A stretch of DNA of 64,000 bases from Candidatus Woesearchaeota archaeon (GTDB lineage: Archaea; Nanobdellota; Nanobdellia; Woesearchaeales; DSVV01): the NCBI GenBank assembly GCA_018657385.1, contig JABHXF010000033.1, positions 39,803 through 103,802 of the forward strand, written 5' to 3'. The position numbers were made by a program, and so were the translations under genes. How positions within the stretch are numbered: the stretch's first letter is position 1; every line of letters starts with the position of its first letter. A model generated the notes under the pieces. The model saw nothing but the letters and a program-made list of their open reading frames with translations, made no database searches and was not told the origin of the DNA. This document shows, in pieces, positions 18,382-28,130 of the stretch.

Positions 18382-19833
18382 TTATTTCACTTTCAGATGC
18401 CATTCTCTATTATCTTTCTCTATTAACTTATCAGCTTCTTTAGGATATGTTCCTATTTTATATTTATGAAGTTTTGTCTTCTTATTTTTTATTGTTCTGT
18501 TAATTGAATTTTTAATCTTATCAATAATTTTCCATTGTTGCTCAATTTCATCTGTTCTTACAAAAGTAGATTGGTCCCCTATAATTACATCATTTAGTAA
18601 ATTTTCATATGCAACTGGACTTCCAGGGCCAAAAGTGCATTCATGACAAAAATCCATTTTTACTGAGGTTATATCAGGTTTTCCTGGGATTTTTGCATTG
18701 AGTTGAATATAAAATCCTTCTTCAGGTTGTATTTGTATTACCATATAATTTGGTTTGAAATTACATACATTGCTGAATAAAAGACATGGTGCTTCCTTGA
18801 ATTGTACATAAATTGAAGTAATTTTATTCTTCATTTTTTTGCCTGTGATAAAATAAAAAGGAACATTTTTCCATCTTCTATTTTTGATAAACATTTTAGT
18901 TGCAGCAAAAGTTTCTGTTGATGAAGCTTTGCTAATTACTTTTTCTTTAGTATAACCTATGTATTGACCAACAACAGTATCTTCTTTAATTTTTGATGGC
19001 TTTATAGATTTTAAAATTTTAACTTTCTTATCTCTTATATAATCACCAGTCAGCTTTTTTGGTGTATCCATTGTTGCAAGAGATAGCATTTGCATCATAT
19101 GATTTTGCATGACATCTCTTATTGCACCATATTTGTCATAAAATGCTCCTCTTTCCTCAATACCAACATCTTCACTAAGAATAATTTGTACATGATCAAT
19201 ATGTTTTTTGTTCCATAATGGTTCAAGAATTGTGTTTGTAAATCTTGCTACTGCAATATTTTGGATTAATTCTTTTCCAAGGTAATGGTCAATTCTATAT
19301 ATCTGTTTTTCTTTAAAGACCTTTGTTATGCATTTGTTGATTTGTTTTGCAGATTTTAAATCGTGACCAAATGGTTTTTCAAATACTACTTTTGTCCAGT
19401 TTTTCTTAAACCCTTGTTTTTTTCTTCTTTTTTCTTTTGTTAAACCACATTTGCTAAGATTGTCAGCAATTACTTTAAAATGAGATGGTAGTGTAGCAAG
19501 ATAAAATATTCTATTCCCTGGAAGTTTATGTTTTTTCTCAATAGATTTTGTAAATTCTTCAAGCTTGCAAAATCCTATATTATTATAGAAATCTGCCTGA
19601 AAATAATACATTCTTTTTTCTAATGTTGACCATGTTTTTTTATTAAGCTTTTCTACATACTTTTTTGATTTTTTAAGAATAAGTTTAGGATTTGAATGTG
19701 CTCTTCCAACTCCAACTATTGCAAAATCTTTTATTTTTTTATTTGCAACTAGATTATGTATTGCTGGAATTAATTTCTTTTTTGTAAGATCTCCTGTTGC
19801 ACCTAAAATGACAATCAAACATTTGTCTTCCAT
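18382..19833 (-). CDS. zwf: Glucose-6-phosphate 1-dehydrogenase
   Basis: 483 residues, full-length. N-terminal LGATGDLTKKKLIPAIHNL is the NADP-binding GxxGDLxxRK-type motif. The active-site signature RIDHYLGKELIQNI is intact, with VFEKPFGHDLKSA before it. It oxidises glucose-6-phosphate to 6-phosphogluconolactone. It is bacterial-type rather than the archaeal glucose dehydrogenase kind, which suggests acquisition by transfer in the lineage. No 6-phosphogluconolactonase is seen in the window; the lactone also hydrolyses spontaneously. Confidence 0.95.
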   Translation of the reverse strand: MEDKCLIVILGATGDLTKKKLIPAIHNLVANKKIKDFAIVGVGRAHSNPKLILKKSKKYVEKLNKKTWSTLEKRMYYFQADFYNNIGFCKLEEFTKSIEKKHKLPGNRIFYLATLPSHFKVIADNLSKCGLTKEKRRKKQGFKKNWTKVVFEKPFGHDLKSAKQINKCITKVFKEKQIYRIDHYLGKELIQNIAVARFTNTILEPLWNKKHIDHVQIILSEDVGIEERGAFYDKYGAIRDVMQNHMMQMLSLATMDTPKKLTGDYIRDKKVKILKSIKPSKIKEDTVVGQYIGYTKEKVISKASSTETFAATKMFIKNRRWKNVPFYFITGKKMKNKITSIYVQFKEAPCLLFSNVCNFKPNYMVIQIQPEEGFYIQLNAKIPGKPDITSVKMDFCHECTFGPGSPVAYENLLNDVIIGDQSTFVRTDEIEQQWKIIDKIKNSINRTIKNKKTKLHKYKIGTYPKEADKLIEKDNREWHLKVK

Positions 19834-19877
19834 ATTTAACCTCCTTTTTATGTTTTAATGAATAAATATTAAATAGT

Positions 19878-21698
19878 TTAGAATTGCTTAACAGCACTAA
19901 TTATTGCTGAAGCATCAATCTTATATCTTTTTCTAAGTTCTTCAGGTTTTCCAGATCTTGGAATTTCTTTAATGTAAAGATGTTTAAGTTTTATTGATTT
20001 ATTATTAATTTTATTTGTAGATGTTGCAAATACTTCAGATACAACTGTACCAATTCCACCAAAATAATGATCCTCTACAACAATAATATTTCCTGAACAT
20101 TCTTTTGCATTCTTCAGTAATGCTTTTTTGTCAATCGGTTGTATTGAGTATAGGTCAATTACTCTTGTGTTTATTTTCTTTTCTTTTAATTTGTTATGTG
20201 CTTTTAATGCTTCATACAAAGTTACACCTGCACCAATGATTAATATTTTATCTCTTTTGCTTTTCTTTATAACTTTAAGTCCACCTAAAGGAAATTTTTC
20301 TGAATTTTTATATATTGTTGGGGTTTTTTCTCTTGTTGTCCTCATATATGAAATCCCTTTATGTTTTGCCATCTCTTTAACAAGTTTTTCTGTTGAAATA
20401 GCATCACAAGGATATAAAATAACAGAACCAGGTATACTTAAGAACATATTTATATCTTCTAGTCCCATTTGTGATGGGCCATCTTCTCCAATACTTACTC
20501 CAACATGGCTACCCATAATCTTAATATTTGCTTTTGAATAAAGAGCCATTCTTATAAAATCATGTGCTCTACTTAAAAAAGCAGAAAATGTTGCGGCAAA
20601 TGGTATTTTACCTCTAGCTGATAATCCTATTGCCATTCCAATCATGTTTTGTTCAGCAATGAATGATTCAAAACTTCTTTTTGGAAAGTTCTTGAAAAAC
20701 TCTTCAGTCATAGTTGAATTTTTAACATCTCCGTCAATAACAACAGCACTTTTATTTTTTTTACCTAAATTAACTAATGCTTTACCAAATGCAGATCTTG
20801 TTGCAATTTTTTCTCCTAATTTGTAAGTATTATTCTTGAAGTTTTTGAATTTATATGTTACTTTTTCATACTTAATGTCTGATTTTAACTTAAGGCTATT
20901 TATTCCTGGTTTTTCAAGTTCTTTAAGTGCTTTTTCAAATTGATCTCCCTTAAGTGCTTTTCCATGCCACCCTTCTTTGTTCTCAATAAATGATATGCCC
21001 TTTCCTTTTAATGTCCTTGCTATTATTACTGTAGGTTTATTATGGTGTGTAGATGATTTAGATTTTTTTAATGCATTTAATATTTCTGTTACATTATGAC
21101 CATTGATTACAATAGTATTCCATCCAAAAGCACTGAATTTTTTCTGGTATGTGTTAAGATTATGGCCATGCATTGTAGGCTGTGATTGACCTAATCTATT
21201 GACATCAATAATTGCACAAAGATTATTTAACTTATAATATGACGCAGCATTTGCAGCCTCCCATACAGAGCCCTCTGCAATTTCACCATCTCCTAATAAA
21301 ACATATACTCTTTTTTTTTCTTTACCTAATTTTTGGGCTAATGCCATTCCAACTCCTGCAGATAATCCTTGACCGAGACTACCTGTTGCTACTTTGATCA
21401 TAGGCATATTTGGTGTGGGATGACCTTCAAGATTACTTGTGATTTTCCTAAGATTCATTAACTCTTTTACTGGAATAATTCCTGATTCTGCGTATGCAGC
21501 CCATAAAATAGGAGCAGCATGGCCTTTTGACATTACAAACTCATCTCCTTGTCTTAATTCAGAAAAAAAACAACAACTCATGATTTCTGCACATGAGAAA
21601 CATGTTGTTGGATGACCTGAACCAGCAGCAGTTGTCGATCTAAGAGAATGAATCCTTAACTTATCAGCCATTAGCTGGAGTTTTTTTATTTTACTCAT
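19878..21698 (-). CDS. tkt: Transketolase, single-chain
   Basis: 606 residues carrying both TPP and pyrimidine domains in one chain. TPP-binding GDGEIAEGSVWEAAN and NRLGQSQPT are in the first half; the second half has FIAEQNMIGMAIGLSARGK and the C-terminal domain starting at ILIIGAGVTLYEAL. Many archaea encode transketolase as two separate subunits, so the fused form is notable. It precedes zwf by 44 bases and gnd follows, giving interconversion of pentose and triose/hexose phosphates in the same operon. Confidence 0.95.
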   Translation of the reverse strand: MSKIKKLQLMADKLRIHSLRSTTAAGSGHPTTCFSCAEIMSCCFFSELRQGDEFVMSKGHAAPILWAAYAESGIIPVKELMNLRKITSNLEGHPTPNMPMIKVATGSLGQGLSAGVGMALAQKLGKEKKRVYVLLGDGEIAEGSVWEAANAASYYKLNNLCAIIDVNRLGQSQPTMHGHNLNTYQKKFSAFGWNTIVINGHNVTEILNALKKSKSSTHHNKPTVIIARTLKGKGISFIENKEGWHGKALKGDQFEKALKELEKPGINSLKLKSDIKYEKVTYKFKNFKNNTYKLGEKIATRSAFGKALVNLGKKNKSAVVIDGDVKNSTMTEEFFKNFPKRSFESFIAEQNMIGMAIGLSARGKIPFAATFSAFLSRAHDFIRMALYSKANIKIMGSHVGVSIGEDGPSQMGLEDINMFLSIPGSVILYPCDAISTEKLVKEMAKHKGISYMRTTREKTPTIYKNSEKFPLGGLKVIKKSKRDKILIIGAGVTLYEALKAHNKLKEKKINTRVIDLYSIQPIDKKALLKNAKECSGNIIVVEDHYFGGIGTVVSEVFATSTNKINNKSIKLKHLYIKEIPRSGKPEELRKRYKIDASAIISAVKQF

Positions 21699-21717
21699 GG
21701 TGGTTTTTTACGACTTT

Positions 21718-21978
21718 TTACCTTTTCTTCTTCTTTTTAGTTGTTGTTTTAGTTTGACACCAACAGCCGTCAACTAACCACTTATACACTAACCAAAAGA
21801 TTACTGAAAATATAAATGCTCCTACTATAATATATAATAATTTCCATAGGCCCCAGCTATATAGCATGTGTCCACCCTTTTTAGCAAAACAACTACCTTC
21901 TTCTGTACCTGCATATCCTGCCAATGCTATTGGTATTGATGCTAATGCTGGTAAAATATACATTATTTTGTGTTTCAT
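21718..21978 (-). CDS. Small membrane protein
   Basis: 86 residues, not recognised. A hydrophobic N-terminus (IMYILPALASIPIALAGYAG) looks like a signal or anchor, and a second membrane helix lies at about 45-68. The C-terminus is basic (KKKKKR) after a CWC motif. It is 19 bases upstream of transketolase, so probably the first gene of the pentose-phosphate operon, but no functional link can be shown. Confidence 0.6.
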   Translation of the reverse strand: MKHKIMYILPALASIPIALAGYAGTEEGSCFAKKGGHMLYSWGLWKLLYIIVGAFIFSVIFWLVYKWLVDGCWCQTKTTTKKKKKR

Positions 21979-22028
21979 GTTTGCACCTCTTTTTTTTGAA
22001 TTAATTTATTCTTATTTTACTGTTATTC

Positions 22029-22676
22029 TTATTTTTTACACATTATTATCTTAACACTATGTAAATAATGATAAGATGTTCTTATATATTTAAATTTTCT
22101 CTTCTTTAATTCTCTTTCTAAGTCATAATCTAAGAATTTATTTGCTCTATTATAATCAGGTTCAAATATTCTTAAGTAAAGTCTAAATAAATTCCTAAAT
22201 ACTATGTTTTTTGGTTTGTTTAATTCCATAATTACAAGAACTTTATTTTTCTTTAAAAGTCTATATGCTTCTTTAATTATTCTTGCTCTTGGTTCTTCAG
22301 GAATCTCGTGGAGAGCAAAACCAATCATTACAACATCAAATTTATTTGATGAGAACTCAGTATCCTCAATATTCCTTCTCAAAAAAGAAATATTTAATTT
22401 CTTATTTTTTGCTTTTTTCTTGGCTCTTTTTAACATCCCATAAGATAAATCAATACCAACAATATCTGATTTTGGAAATAACTCTTTAGTTAATATTGCA
22501 AGCTCTCCTGTACCTGTTGCTAAATCAATTATTCTCTTTGAGTTTTTAGGGATCTGTCTAAGAGCTTTTAATCTTATTTTTTTTGCTTTGCCAAAAAGAG
22601 AAATATTAAAAATAAAATCATATAATTTCGGAACTAACATCTCAAAGCTTTCTTTGTAATATTTAGGTATCCTCAT
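22029..22676 (-). CDS. UbiE-like class I methyltransferase
   Basis: 215 residues. Motif I is IIDLATGTGELAILTKE, the acidic strand-2 residue is in IVGIDLSYGMLKRAK, and motif IV is KFDVVMIGFALHEIPEEPRA; this order and spacing are typical of UbiE/COQ5. Substrate could be a quinone precursor, lipid or other small molecule. It is 25 bases downstream of the CopA stop on the same strand and may be read through from the copper operon. Confidence 0.8.
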   Translation of the reverse strand: MRIPKYYKESFEMLVPKLYDFIFNISLFGKAKKIRLKALRQIPKNSKRIIDLATGTGELAILTKELFPKSDIVGIDLSYGMLKRAKKKAKNKKLNISFLRRNIEDTEFSSNKFDVVMIGFALHEIPEEPRARIIKEAYRLLKKNKVLVIMELNKPKNIVFRNLFRLYLRIFEPDYNRANKFLDYDLERELKKRKFKYIRTSYHYLHSVKIIMCKK

Positions 22677-22700
22677 AATAAGAAAAATAAAAAAACTAAT

Positions 22701-24920
22701 TTATAGCTTTTTCCCTTTTAACAATAAAGAATTACTAACAACACTCACACTGCTAAGGGCCATTGCTCCACCTGCTATCATTGGTGATAATAACCAGCCA
22801 GTCCATGGATATAATAAACCTGCAGCAATTGGAATTCCTGCAGTATTATAAAATAATGCCCAAAACATGTTTTGTCTTATCTTAGACATGGTCATTTTGC
22901 TTAATTTAATTGCTTTAACTACATCTAATAAATCATCTTTCATTAAAACAATTTCACCAGTTTCCATTGCAACATCTGTGCCTGAACCCATTGCTATACC
23001 AACATCTGCTTGTGCAAGTGCAGGAGCATCATTAATTCCATCTCCGACCATAGCTACTTTTTCATTCTTGTTTCTTCTTTTTAATCTTTTTTGAATTCTT
23101 TTAACATATTTAGCTTTATCTTCTGGTAAAACTTCAGCAAATACATTTTTAATATTAGCTTGTTTAGCTATTGCCTTTGCTGTTCTTTCATTATCTCCAG
23201 TAATCATATACACTTTTATCTTCATTTTTTGTAATTGTTTTATTGCTTTTGGTGATGTTTCTTTAATTGTATCGGCAACTCCAATTACTCCAATTAATTT
23301 CTTATTTTCAGAAAGCATCATTACAGTTTTACCTTGTTCTTCTAATTTTTGAATTGCTTTTATTTGAGATTTAACATTAACGTTATATCTACTCATTAAT
23401 TTGGCATTACCAAAATAATATTTCTTCTTGTTAAGATTTGCAGTGATTCCATGACCAGGTATTGCTTTAAAACCAGTAACTTTTTTAAACTTAATTTTAT
23501 TATCTTTTGTATGTTTTACAATTGCTTCTGCTAATGGATGTTCACTACCTTTTTCAATGCTTCCTGCAATTTCTAATAACTTATCTTCTGATATCTTTTG
23601 TTTTCCTTTTCCACTTAATGCTATTATATCTGTAACATCTGGAGTTCCTTTAGTAATTGTTCCTGTTTTGTCTAAAATAATTGCTTTGATTTTATGAGAT
23701 GTTTCTAATGCTTCTCCACCTTTAATAAGAACACCATTTTTAGCTCCTTTTCCAGTGCCTACCATAATAGCTGTAGGTGTTGCTAGGCCAAGAGCACATG
23801 GGCATGCAATAACTAAAACTGCAACAGCTGCAATCAATGAAAATCTAAAATCTTCTCCAATTGCATAAAACCAAACTAAAAATGTGACTAATGCAATAAC
23901 TAAAACAACTGGCACAAAATAACCTGCAACTGCATCTGCAAATCTTTGTATTGGTGCTTTGCTACCTTGAGCATCTTCTATAAGCTTAATTATCTGAGCT
24001 AATGTTGAATTTGCTCCTACTTTTGTAGCTCTAAATCTAAATCCACCATATTTGTTAATTGTTGCACCAACAACTTTGTCTCCTTTCTTTTTCTCAACTG
24101 GGATACTTTCTCCAGTAATCATGGATTCATCTACAGAAGTACTACCTTCAATAACAACACCATCAACTGGTATTTTTTCTCCTGGTTTAACAAGAACTAT
24201 ATCTCCTTCTAAAACATCATCAACTTTTACTTTTATTTCTTTTTTATTTCTAATTACAATTGCAAACTTTGGTTTTAAACCAATAAGACGCTTTATTGCT
24301 TCGCTTGTTTTACCCTTTGCTCTTGCTTCTAATAATCTTCCTAAAATAACAATTGTGATTAAAACTGCACTTGCTTCAAAATAAACATGTCCATGGCCTG
24401 ATAAAACAACAAACACACTATAAAAGTAAGCAGCACTTGTTCCCATTACTATTAATGTATCCATGTTTGCACTAAATCCTTTTAATGCATTAAAAGCACT
24501 TTTATACATTGGCCATGCAACATAAAATTGAATTGGTGTTGCTAAGAACCACATAATATATTGCTGATAAGGTATTGGATCTTTCATGAAAAACATACCT
24601 AAAATAAATGCTGGAATTGCAAATATCATACTAAGATAAAATTTATTTCTTAATTTTTCATAATCTCTTTTCTTTTTTCTAGCTTCTTTATCATAATCTG
24701 TTTTACCAGTAGCTTCTTGAGCACCATAACCTTTGTTCTTTATAGTTTGAATTAACTTATTTAGATCAACTTTGTTCTCATCAAACTCAATAGTTGCTTT
24801 ATTAGTTGATAAATTAACATTTGAAGTTGAAACTCCATTTACCTTGCTTAAGGCTTTGTTAATTATAGTTGAGCAGCTAGCACAATGCATTCCAGTTATA
24901 TTTAATGTGGTTTTTTTCAT
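22701..24920 (-). CDS. copA: Copper-translocating P1B-type ATPase
   Basis: Exports Cu+ from the cytoplasm. Residues 1-70 are an HMA domain with GMHCASC. Eight membrane helices include the CPC motif ([13 protein letters not shown]) that binds copper in transit. Phosphorylation site [12 protein letters not shown]-binding [10 protein letters not shown] and hinge [18 protein letters not shown] are intact. I use ATG at 24920; a TTG 21 bases upstream is also in frame. CopZ and thiol genes lie upstream on the same strand, supporting copper specificity. Confidence 0.95.
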   Translation of the reverse strand: MKKTTLNITGMHCASCSTIINKALSKVNGVSTSNVNLSTNKATIEFDENKVDLNKLIQTIKNKGYGAQEATGKTDYDKEARKKKRDYEKLRNKFYLSMIFAIPAFILGMFFMKDPIPYQQYIMWFLATPIQFYVAWPMYKSAFNALKGFSANMDTLIVMGTSAAYFYSVFVVLSGHGHVYFEASAVLITIVILGRLLEARAKGKTSEAIKRLIGLKPKFAIVIRNKKEIKVKVDDVLEGDIVLVKPGEKIPVDGVVIEGSTSVDESMITGESIPVEKKKGDKVVGATINKYGGFRFRATKVGANSTLAQIIKLIEDAQGSKAPIQRFADAVAGYFVPVVLVIALVTFLVWFYAIGEDFRFSLIAAVAVLVIACPCALGLATPTAIMVGTGKGAKNGVLIKGGEALETSHKIKAIILDKTGTITKGTPDVTDIIALSGKGKQKISEDKLLEIAGSIEKGSEHPLAEAIVKHTKDNKIKFKKVTGFKAIPGHGITANLNKKKYYFGNAKLMSRYNVNVKSQIKAIQKLEEQGKTVMMLSENKKLIGVIGVADTIKETSPKAIKQLQKMKIKVYMITGDNERTAKAIAKQANIKNVFAEVLPEDKAKYVKRIQKRLKRRNKNEKVAMVGDGINDAPALAQADVGIAMGSGTDVAMETGEIVLMKDDLLDVVKAIKLSKMTMSKIRQNMFWALFYNTAGIPIAAGLLYPWTGWLLSPMIAGGAMALSSVSVVSNSLLLKGKKL

Positions 24921-24986
24921 TTTATCTGTATTATACCTCAATATGTTCTTTTATATTAATATTTATTGATTATTGCTTTTGTTAAT

Positions 24987-25361
24987 TCAACCTTCAGTAA
25001 ACTCTACTCCTGAATATAATGATAATTCTTCAAATGATTGTTCTCCAGGATATAATCTTCCATCAATTTCCCAAGTTGGAAATCCTTTAACTTCAGCAGC
25101 ATCACATATATTACTTTCTTTATCACAATCTATATAATTAATATATTGAAATGATGCACCAAATAATTCTTTTTGGCTTTTACAATGACTACACCATTCT
25201 GTTCCATACATTTTAACACCTTCTTCTGTCAATGCTTTTGCAAATGTATCATATTTGCCAGGCCCTTGATTACTAGAGCAAGATGCAATTGTTAATAATG
25301 TTAAAACAAATAAAGTAAACAATAAATATTTTGATTTTTTTTTAAATATTTCGAATTTCAT
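24987..25361 (-). CDS. Thioredoxin-like lipoprotein
   Basis: 124 residues from ATG 25361. N-terminal helix LLFTLFVLTLLTIASC ends in a lipobox-like Cys, predicting membrane attachment outside the cell. The thioredoxin-like domain carries YGTEWCSHCKSQKELFG (CSHC active site) and cis-Pro region VKGFPTWEIDG. This resembles the soluble partner domain found with VKOR proteins. Longer in-frame extensions run back into the Cys-rich tail of the upstream gene and are artefacts. Gene order suggests it reduces or oxidises thiols during copper handling. Confidence 0.8.
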   Translation of the reverse strand: MKFEIFKKKSKYLLFTLFVLTLLTIASCSSNQGPGKYDTFAKALTEEGVKMYGTEWCSHCKSQKELFGASFQYINYIDCDKESNICDAAEVKGFPTWEIDGRLYPGEQSFEELSLYSGVEFTEG

Positions 25362-25365
25362 TTTA

Positions 25366-26946
25366 TTATCCTCCACAACCACAACTTCCACCTGTTGCTG
25401 CTCCACAACTAGGACCTCCACAGCTTCCACCACAACTTCCGCCTTGTGGTGCTGGTGTATTATCAATTTCATTTTGTACTTCTTGTATTGCTCCTTCATC
25501 TCCTAAATTTAAATCATCTTTAACAATAAATGTTCCGGGAATCATACCCATCCAACAACTCCATCTTATTGTGCCAGATTCTGTTGGTGTGAATTCAATT
25601 ACTTGTTCTCCTTTTTTAATATCAAATTCTAATCCATACTTTGGAACTTGAATTGCATTGTTACAACCAGTGATTTCTTTTCCATCAATAATCCATTTGA
25701 CTGGAACTCCTTTTTTTAATATGAATTTATCAGGCTCCCATCCATATCTATTAACTTCCATTCTAATTTCCTGGTATCCATTATTCATGGTAGGGATACT
25801 TTTAGAAACTTCTCCTTCTGAACTTGATTGAAGTAAATCTTCAGCAGTATCTCCTGAGCCACTTACTAATTGAACCATGCTTCCTGCATCATAACCTGAT
25901 CCAGTTAATACAAGACCATTGTTTAACATTGCTAGACCAAGAATAATTACTATTGCTCCTGATGCTTTTAATATCTTAGTTGTCATCTTGCTTGAAAGAT
26001 AACTTGCTAAATATCCAAAACCTAACATTACAGGCAGAGTACCTAAACCAAATACAAACAAAAGTTTTGCTCCTTCTATCATTGACCCTGTACCTGCAGC
26101 CATAATATATATTGCCTGCAATGGACCACAAGCAATCATCAGACCATTAAGTAAACCAATATATAATGGATTAGAATGTTTTGTTGATTCAGTACTTACA
26201 AATTTATTTATGAATCTTGGTGTTCTAATACCTATTTTTCTTAATGATGGTAATATATTCAACATTTTCAATCCAAACAATATTAGAAATAATCCTGCAA
26301 TTATTCCTGCAAATCCTCTCATTACAGGTGTAAATGCAATCAATGATCCTACAAAACCAAATGTTGCACCAATTATAGTATAAGATATTGTTTTGCCAAG
26401 TCCATACATTAAATGTGATTTATGCGAAGAATTGCCTTCTTGTGCATCTTTTGCAGTGTAGCTTACAACAAAGCCACCACACATACTAACACAATGAAAT
26501 CCTGTTAATATACCAACAATAAATAATAATCCATAACCCATGTTTTGGCTTATTTGTGGGATGTTTATACCTTCTACAAAATTAAATATAAAATATCCTA
26601 TAATAATTATGCCAATTATTCCAAATGTCCATGCTAATATCTTACTTGTTTTATCCCTTGAATCTTTTTTATGTGTTGTTGAAGTATTGTTATTATTTTC
26701 TTTTATAATATAACATGTATATCCTTTTTCTTCTATCTTGTAAAGGATTGTGTCAAGATCTGTTTTTGTTTTGTCAAATGTAACATGACCTGATTCTTTA
26801 CTATAATCAAATTCAACTTTCTTAACGCCATCTATCTTCATAGCTTGCTTCTTTATAATATTGGCACAGCTTTCACAAGTTGTACCTTCAGCAATAAATT
26901 CTTTTTTAATAATGTTTTCTTCTTTTATTTTATTTTCGTCAGTCAT
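25366..26946 (-). CDS. HMA-SafE/DsbD-like membrane protein-cupredoxin fusion
   Basis: 526 residues. An N-terminal HMA metal-binding domain (about 10-75, with GTTCESC) is followed by a linker helix. A six-helix SafE/UreH-2 type membrane domain (about 130-340) contains the signature GFHCVSMCGGFVVSYT. A cupredoxin-like domain (about 380-480) has candidate ligands in ITGCNNAI, IRWSCWMGMIPG. The end is an unusual Cys-Gly tail (GGSCGGSCGGPSCG). Related proteins are linked to copper delivery and cytochrome oxidase assembly in bacteria. It lies between copZ and the thioredoxin-like lipoprotein, 4 bases apart from the latter. Confidence 0.85.
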   Translation of the reverse strand: MTDENKIKEENIIKKEFIAEGTTCESCANIIKKQAMKIDGVKKVEFDYSKESGHVTFDKTKTDLDTILYKIEEKGYTCYIIKENNNNTSTTHKKDSRDKTSKILAWTFGIIGIIIIGYFIFNFVEGINIPQISQNMGYGLLFIVGILTGFHCVSMCGGFVVSYTAKDAQEGNSSHKSHLMYGLGKTISYTIIGATFGFVGSLIAFTPVMRGFAGIIAGLFLILFGLKMLNILPSLRKIGIRTPRFINKFVSTESTKHSNPLYIGLLNGLMIACGPLQAIYIMAAGTGSMIEGAKLLFVFGLGTLPVMLGFGYLASYLSSKMTTKILKASGAIVIILGLAMLNNGLVLTGSGYDAGSMVQLVSGSGDTAEDLLQSSSEGEVSKSIPTMNNGYQEIRMEVNRYGWEPDKFILKKGVPVKWIIDGKEITGCNNAIQVPKYGLEFDIKKGEQVIEFTPTESGTIRWSCWMGMIPGTFIVKDDLNLGDEGAIQEVQNEIDNTPAPQGGSCGGSCGGPSCGAATGGSCGCGG

Positions 26947-26951
26947 TTTAT

Positions 26952-27167
26952 TTACCTTTTAACCTTATAACCTTCTTTTTTAATTATTTCAATGATTTTC
27001 ATCTTATCAACCTTACTTTCATCATATTCAATGGTTGCAATGCCTTTTTCAGCTGAAACATTTACGTTCTTAATACCTTCAAGTTCATCTAATTCATCTT
27101 TAATTAGTGTTTCACAGCTTTTGCAGTGCATTCCTTCAACATTTAACATTATTTTCATAGTATCCAC
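26952..27167 (-). CDS. copZ: HMA-domain copper chaperone, CopZ-like
   Basis: 71 residues forming one ferredoxin-like HMA domain with the metal motif GMHCKSC at residues about 12-18. Such chaperones carry Cu+ to CopA. It is the first gene of the cluster after the palindromic operator, and the HMA-SafE fusion follows with 5 bases between. CopA lies further downstream on the same strand, consistent with a copper-induced operon. Confidence 0.9.
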   Translation of the reverse strand: MDTMKIMLNVEGMHCKSCETLIKDELDELEGIKNVNVSAEKGIATIEYDESKVDKMKIIEIIKKEGYKVKR

Positions 27168-27243
27168 CTCATTTGATATAAACGTTTTAATTATCTTTGT
27201 TTGGTGATATTGTTATTTGCACCAAACAACTAAACTTGATTAA

Positions 27244-27313
27244 GCACAATCTGTGCAATCTTTAAACTATAAAATCGAAACCCTTTATATAGTAATATGT
27301 GAAACTAGTTTCA
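27244..27313 (-). promoter_or_regulatory. Palindromic operator and TATA box of the copper operon
   Basis: A perfect 14-bp palindrome, TGAAACTAGTTTCA (27300-27313), sits directly upstream of a minus-strand TATA box (ACTATATAAAGGG, 27281-27293). About 25 bases further is GCACAATCTGTGC (27244-27256), a second dyad near the expected transcript start. CopZ begins at 27167. The layout suits a metal-responsive repressor. Confidence 0.6.
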
Positions 27314-27325
27314 GTATTAGAATTA

Positions 27326-27583
27326 TTACTTTTTCTTTGTTTTGGAGTATGTTTTACACTCATGTTTCCTATGGAAATGAAATATACTTATTATTATTAA
27401 TGTAATGCCTATGATTAAGAACAAGTAATTATACTTTGTTAAAAAAATCATTGATATCCCTAATGCTGCTAAAGCTGTACCAATTAATGGATATGTGCAG
27501 AAACATCCAAAACCTAGGAAACCTATTGCTGTTGATACACTGCCTATAATACTTTCAAGAATTGCTTTTGTTTTAGATTTCAT
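27326..27583 (-). CDS. MerT-like small membrane protein
   Basis: 85 residues, two to three membrane helices. The segment GFGCFCTYPLIGTALAALG resembles the first helix of MerT/MerF-type mercury or metal uptake proteins with a CxC instead of CC, and a basic tail with HRKHECKT follows. It lies 2 bases downstream of a membrane winged-helix regulator, so the pair is an operon. A role in moving a soft metal is inferred. Confidence 0.55.
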   Translation of the reverse strand: MKSKTKAILESIIGSVSTAIGFLGFGCFCTYPLIGTALAALGISMIFLTKYNYLFLIIGITLIIISIFHFHRKHECKTYSKTKKK

Positions 27584-27584
27584 T

Positions 27585-28091
27585 TTAATGCTTCAAAATA
27601 ACAACATTAGTCATTCCACGTCTTTTTCTTTCAATAATATCTCTTCCTTCAAGCTTGTCAAGAATTCTTGTTACCTTAACTTTACTATATTCAGTATTAT
27701 CAACTAATTCAGATTGAAATATAGTTCCTTTTGCTTCTATTATCTTTTCTAATATCAACTTTTCATCATCATTTAGCTTTGCCATTACTTTTTCAAAATT
27801 TTCTACAGTTACTTCAGTTGGTTTAATTTGTTCTTTTACTCTTTCAATTTTAGTAACAATCCTTTCTTCTTTACCAAAAAATATCAGATATAAACCAATA
27901 ACAACTATAAATACAACAATCCCAATACTAATATTTGTCTGTGCCCTTAATGTACCCCACATAGGGCAAACAGTACCATGAGTACAAGCAGTATCAATTA
28001 TACTACTTAATGCTCTGTTAAATGAAAATATAATAAAACCTATTAAAGCAGAAATTCCAACAATTACAATACCTACTATTCTATTTTTCAT
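27585..28091 (-). CDS. Membrane-anchored winged-helix regulator
   Basis: 168 residues: two N-terminal membrane helices (about 5-28 and 50-70) enclosing an external loop with two cysteines (CTHGTVC), then a cytoplasmic MarR-like winged helix (about 100-165) with SELVDNTEYSKVKVTRILDKL. The architecture is common for archaeal sensors that bind DNA from the membrane. Its position next to the copper operon and the loop cysteines suggest sensing of metal or redox state. It is a candidate for the palindrome at 27300. Confidence 0.7.
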   Translation of the reverse strand: MKNRIVGIVIVGISALIGFIIFSFNRALSSIIDTACTHGTVCPMWGTLRAQTNISIGIVVFIVVIGLYLIFFGKEERIVTKIERVKEQIKPTEVTVENFEKVMAKLNDDEKLILEKIIEAKGTIFQSELVDNTEYSKVKVTRILDKLEGRDIIERKRRGMTNVVILKH

Positions 28092-28130
28092 ATTAATATT
28101 CCTTTTTTACTGATTTATATAATTTGTGCA

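Noticed and set aside
25362..25499. Upstream extension of the thioredoxin-like lipoprotein gene
   Set aside because: It is the shifted frame of the Cys-Gly tail of the preceding gene and would bury the signal peptide; ATG 25361 fits better.
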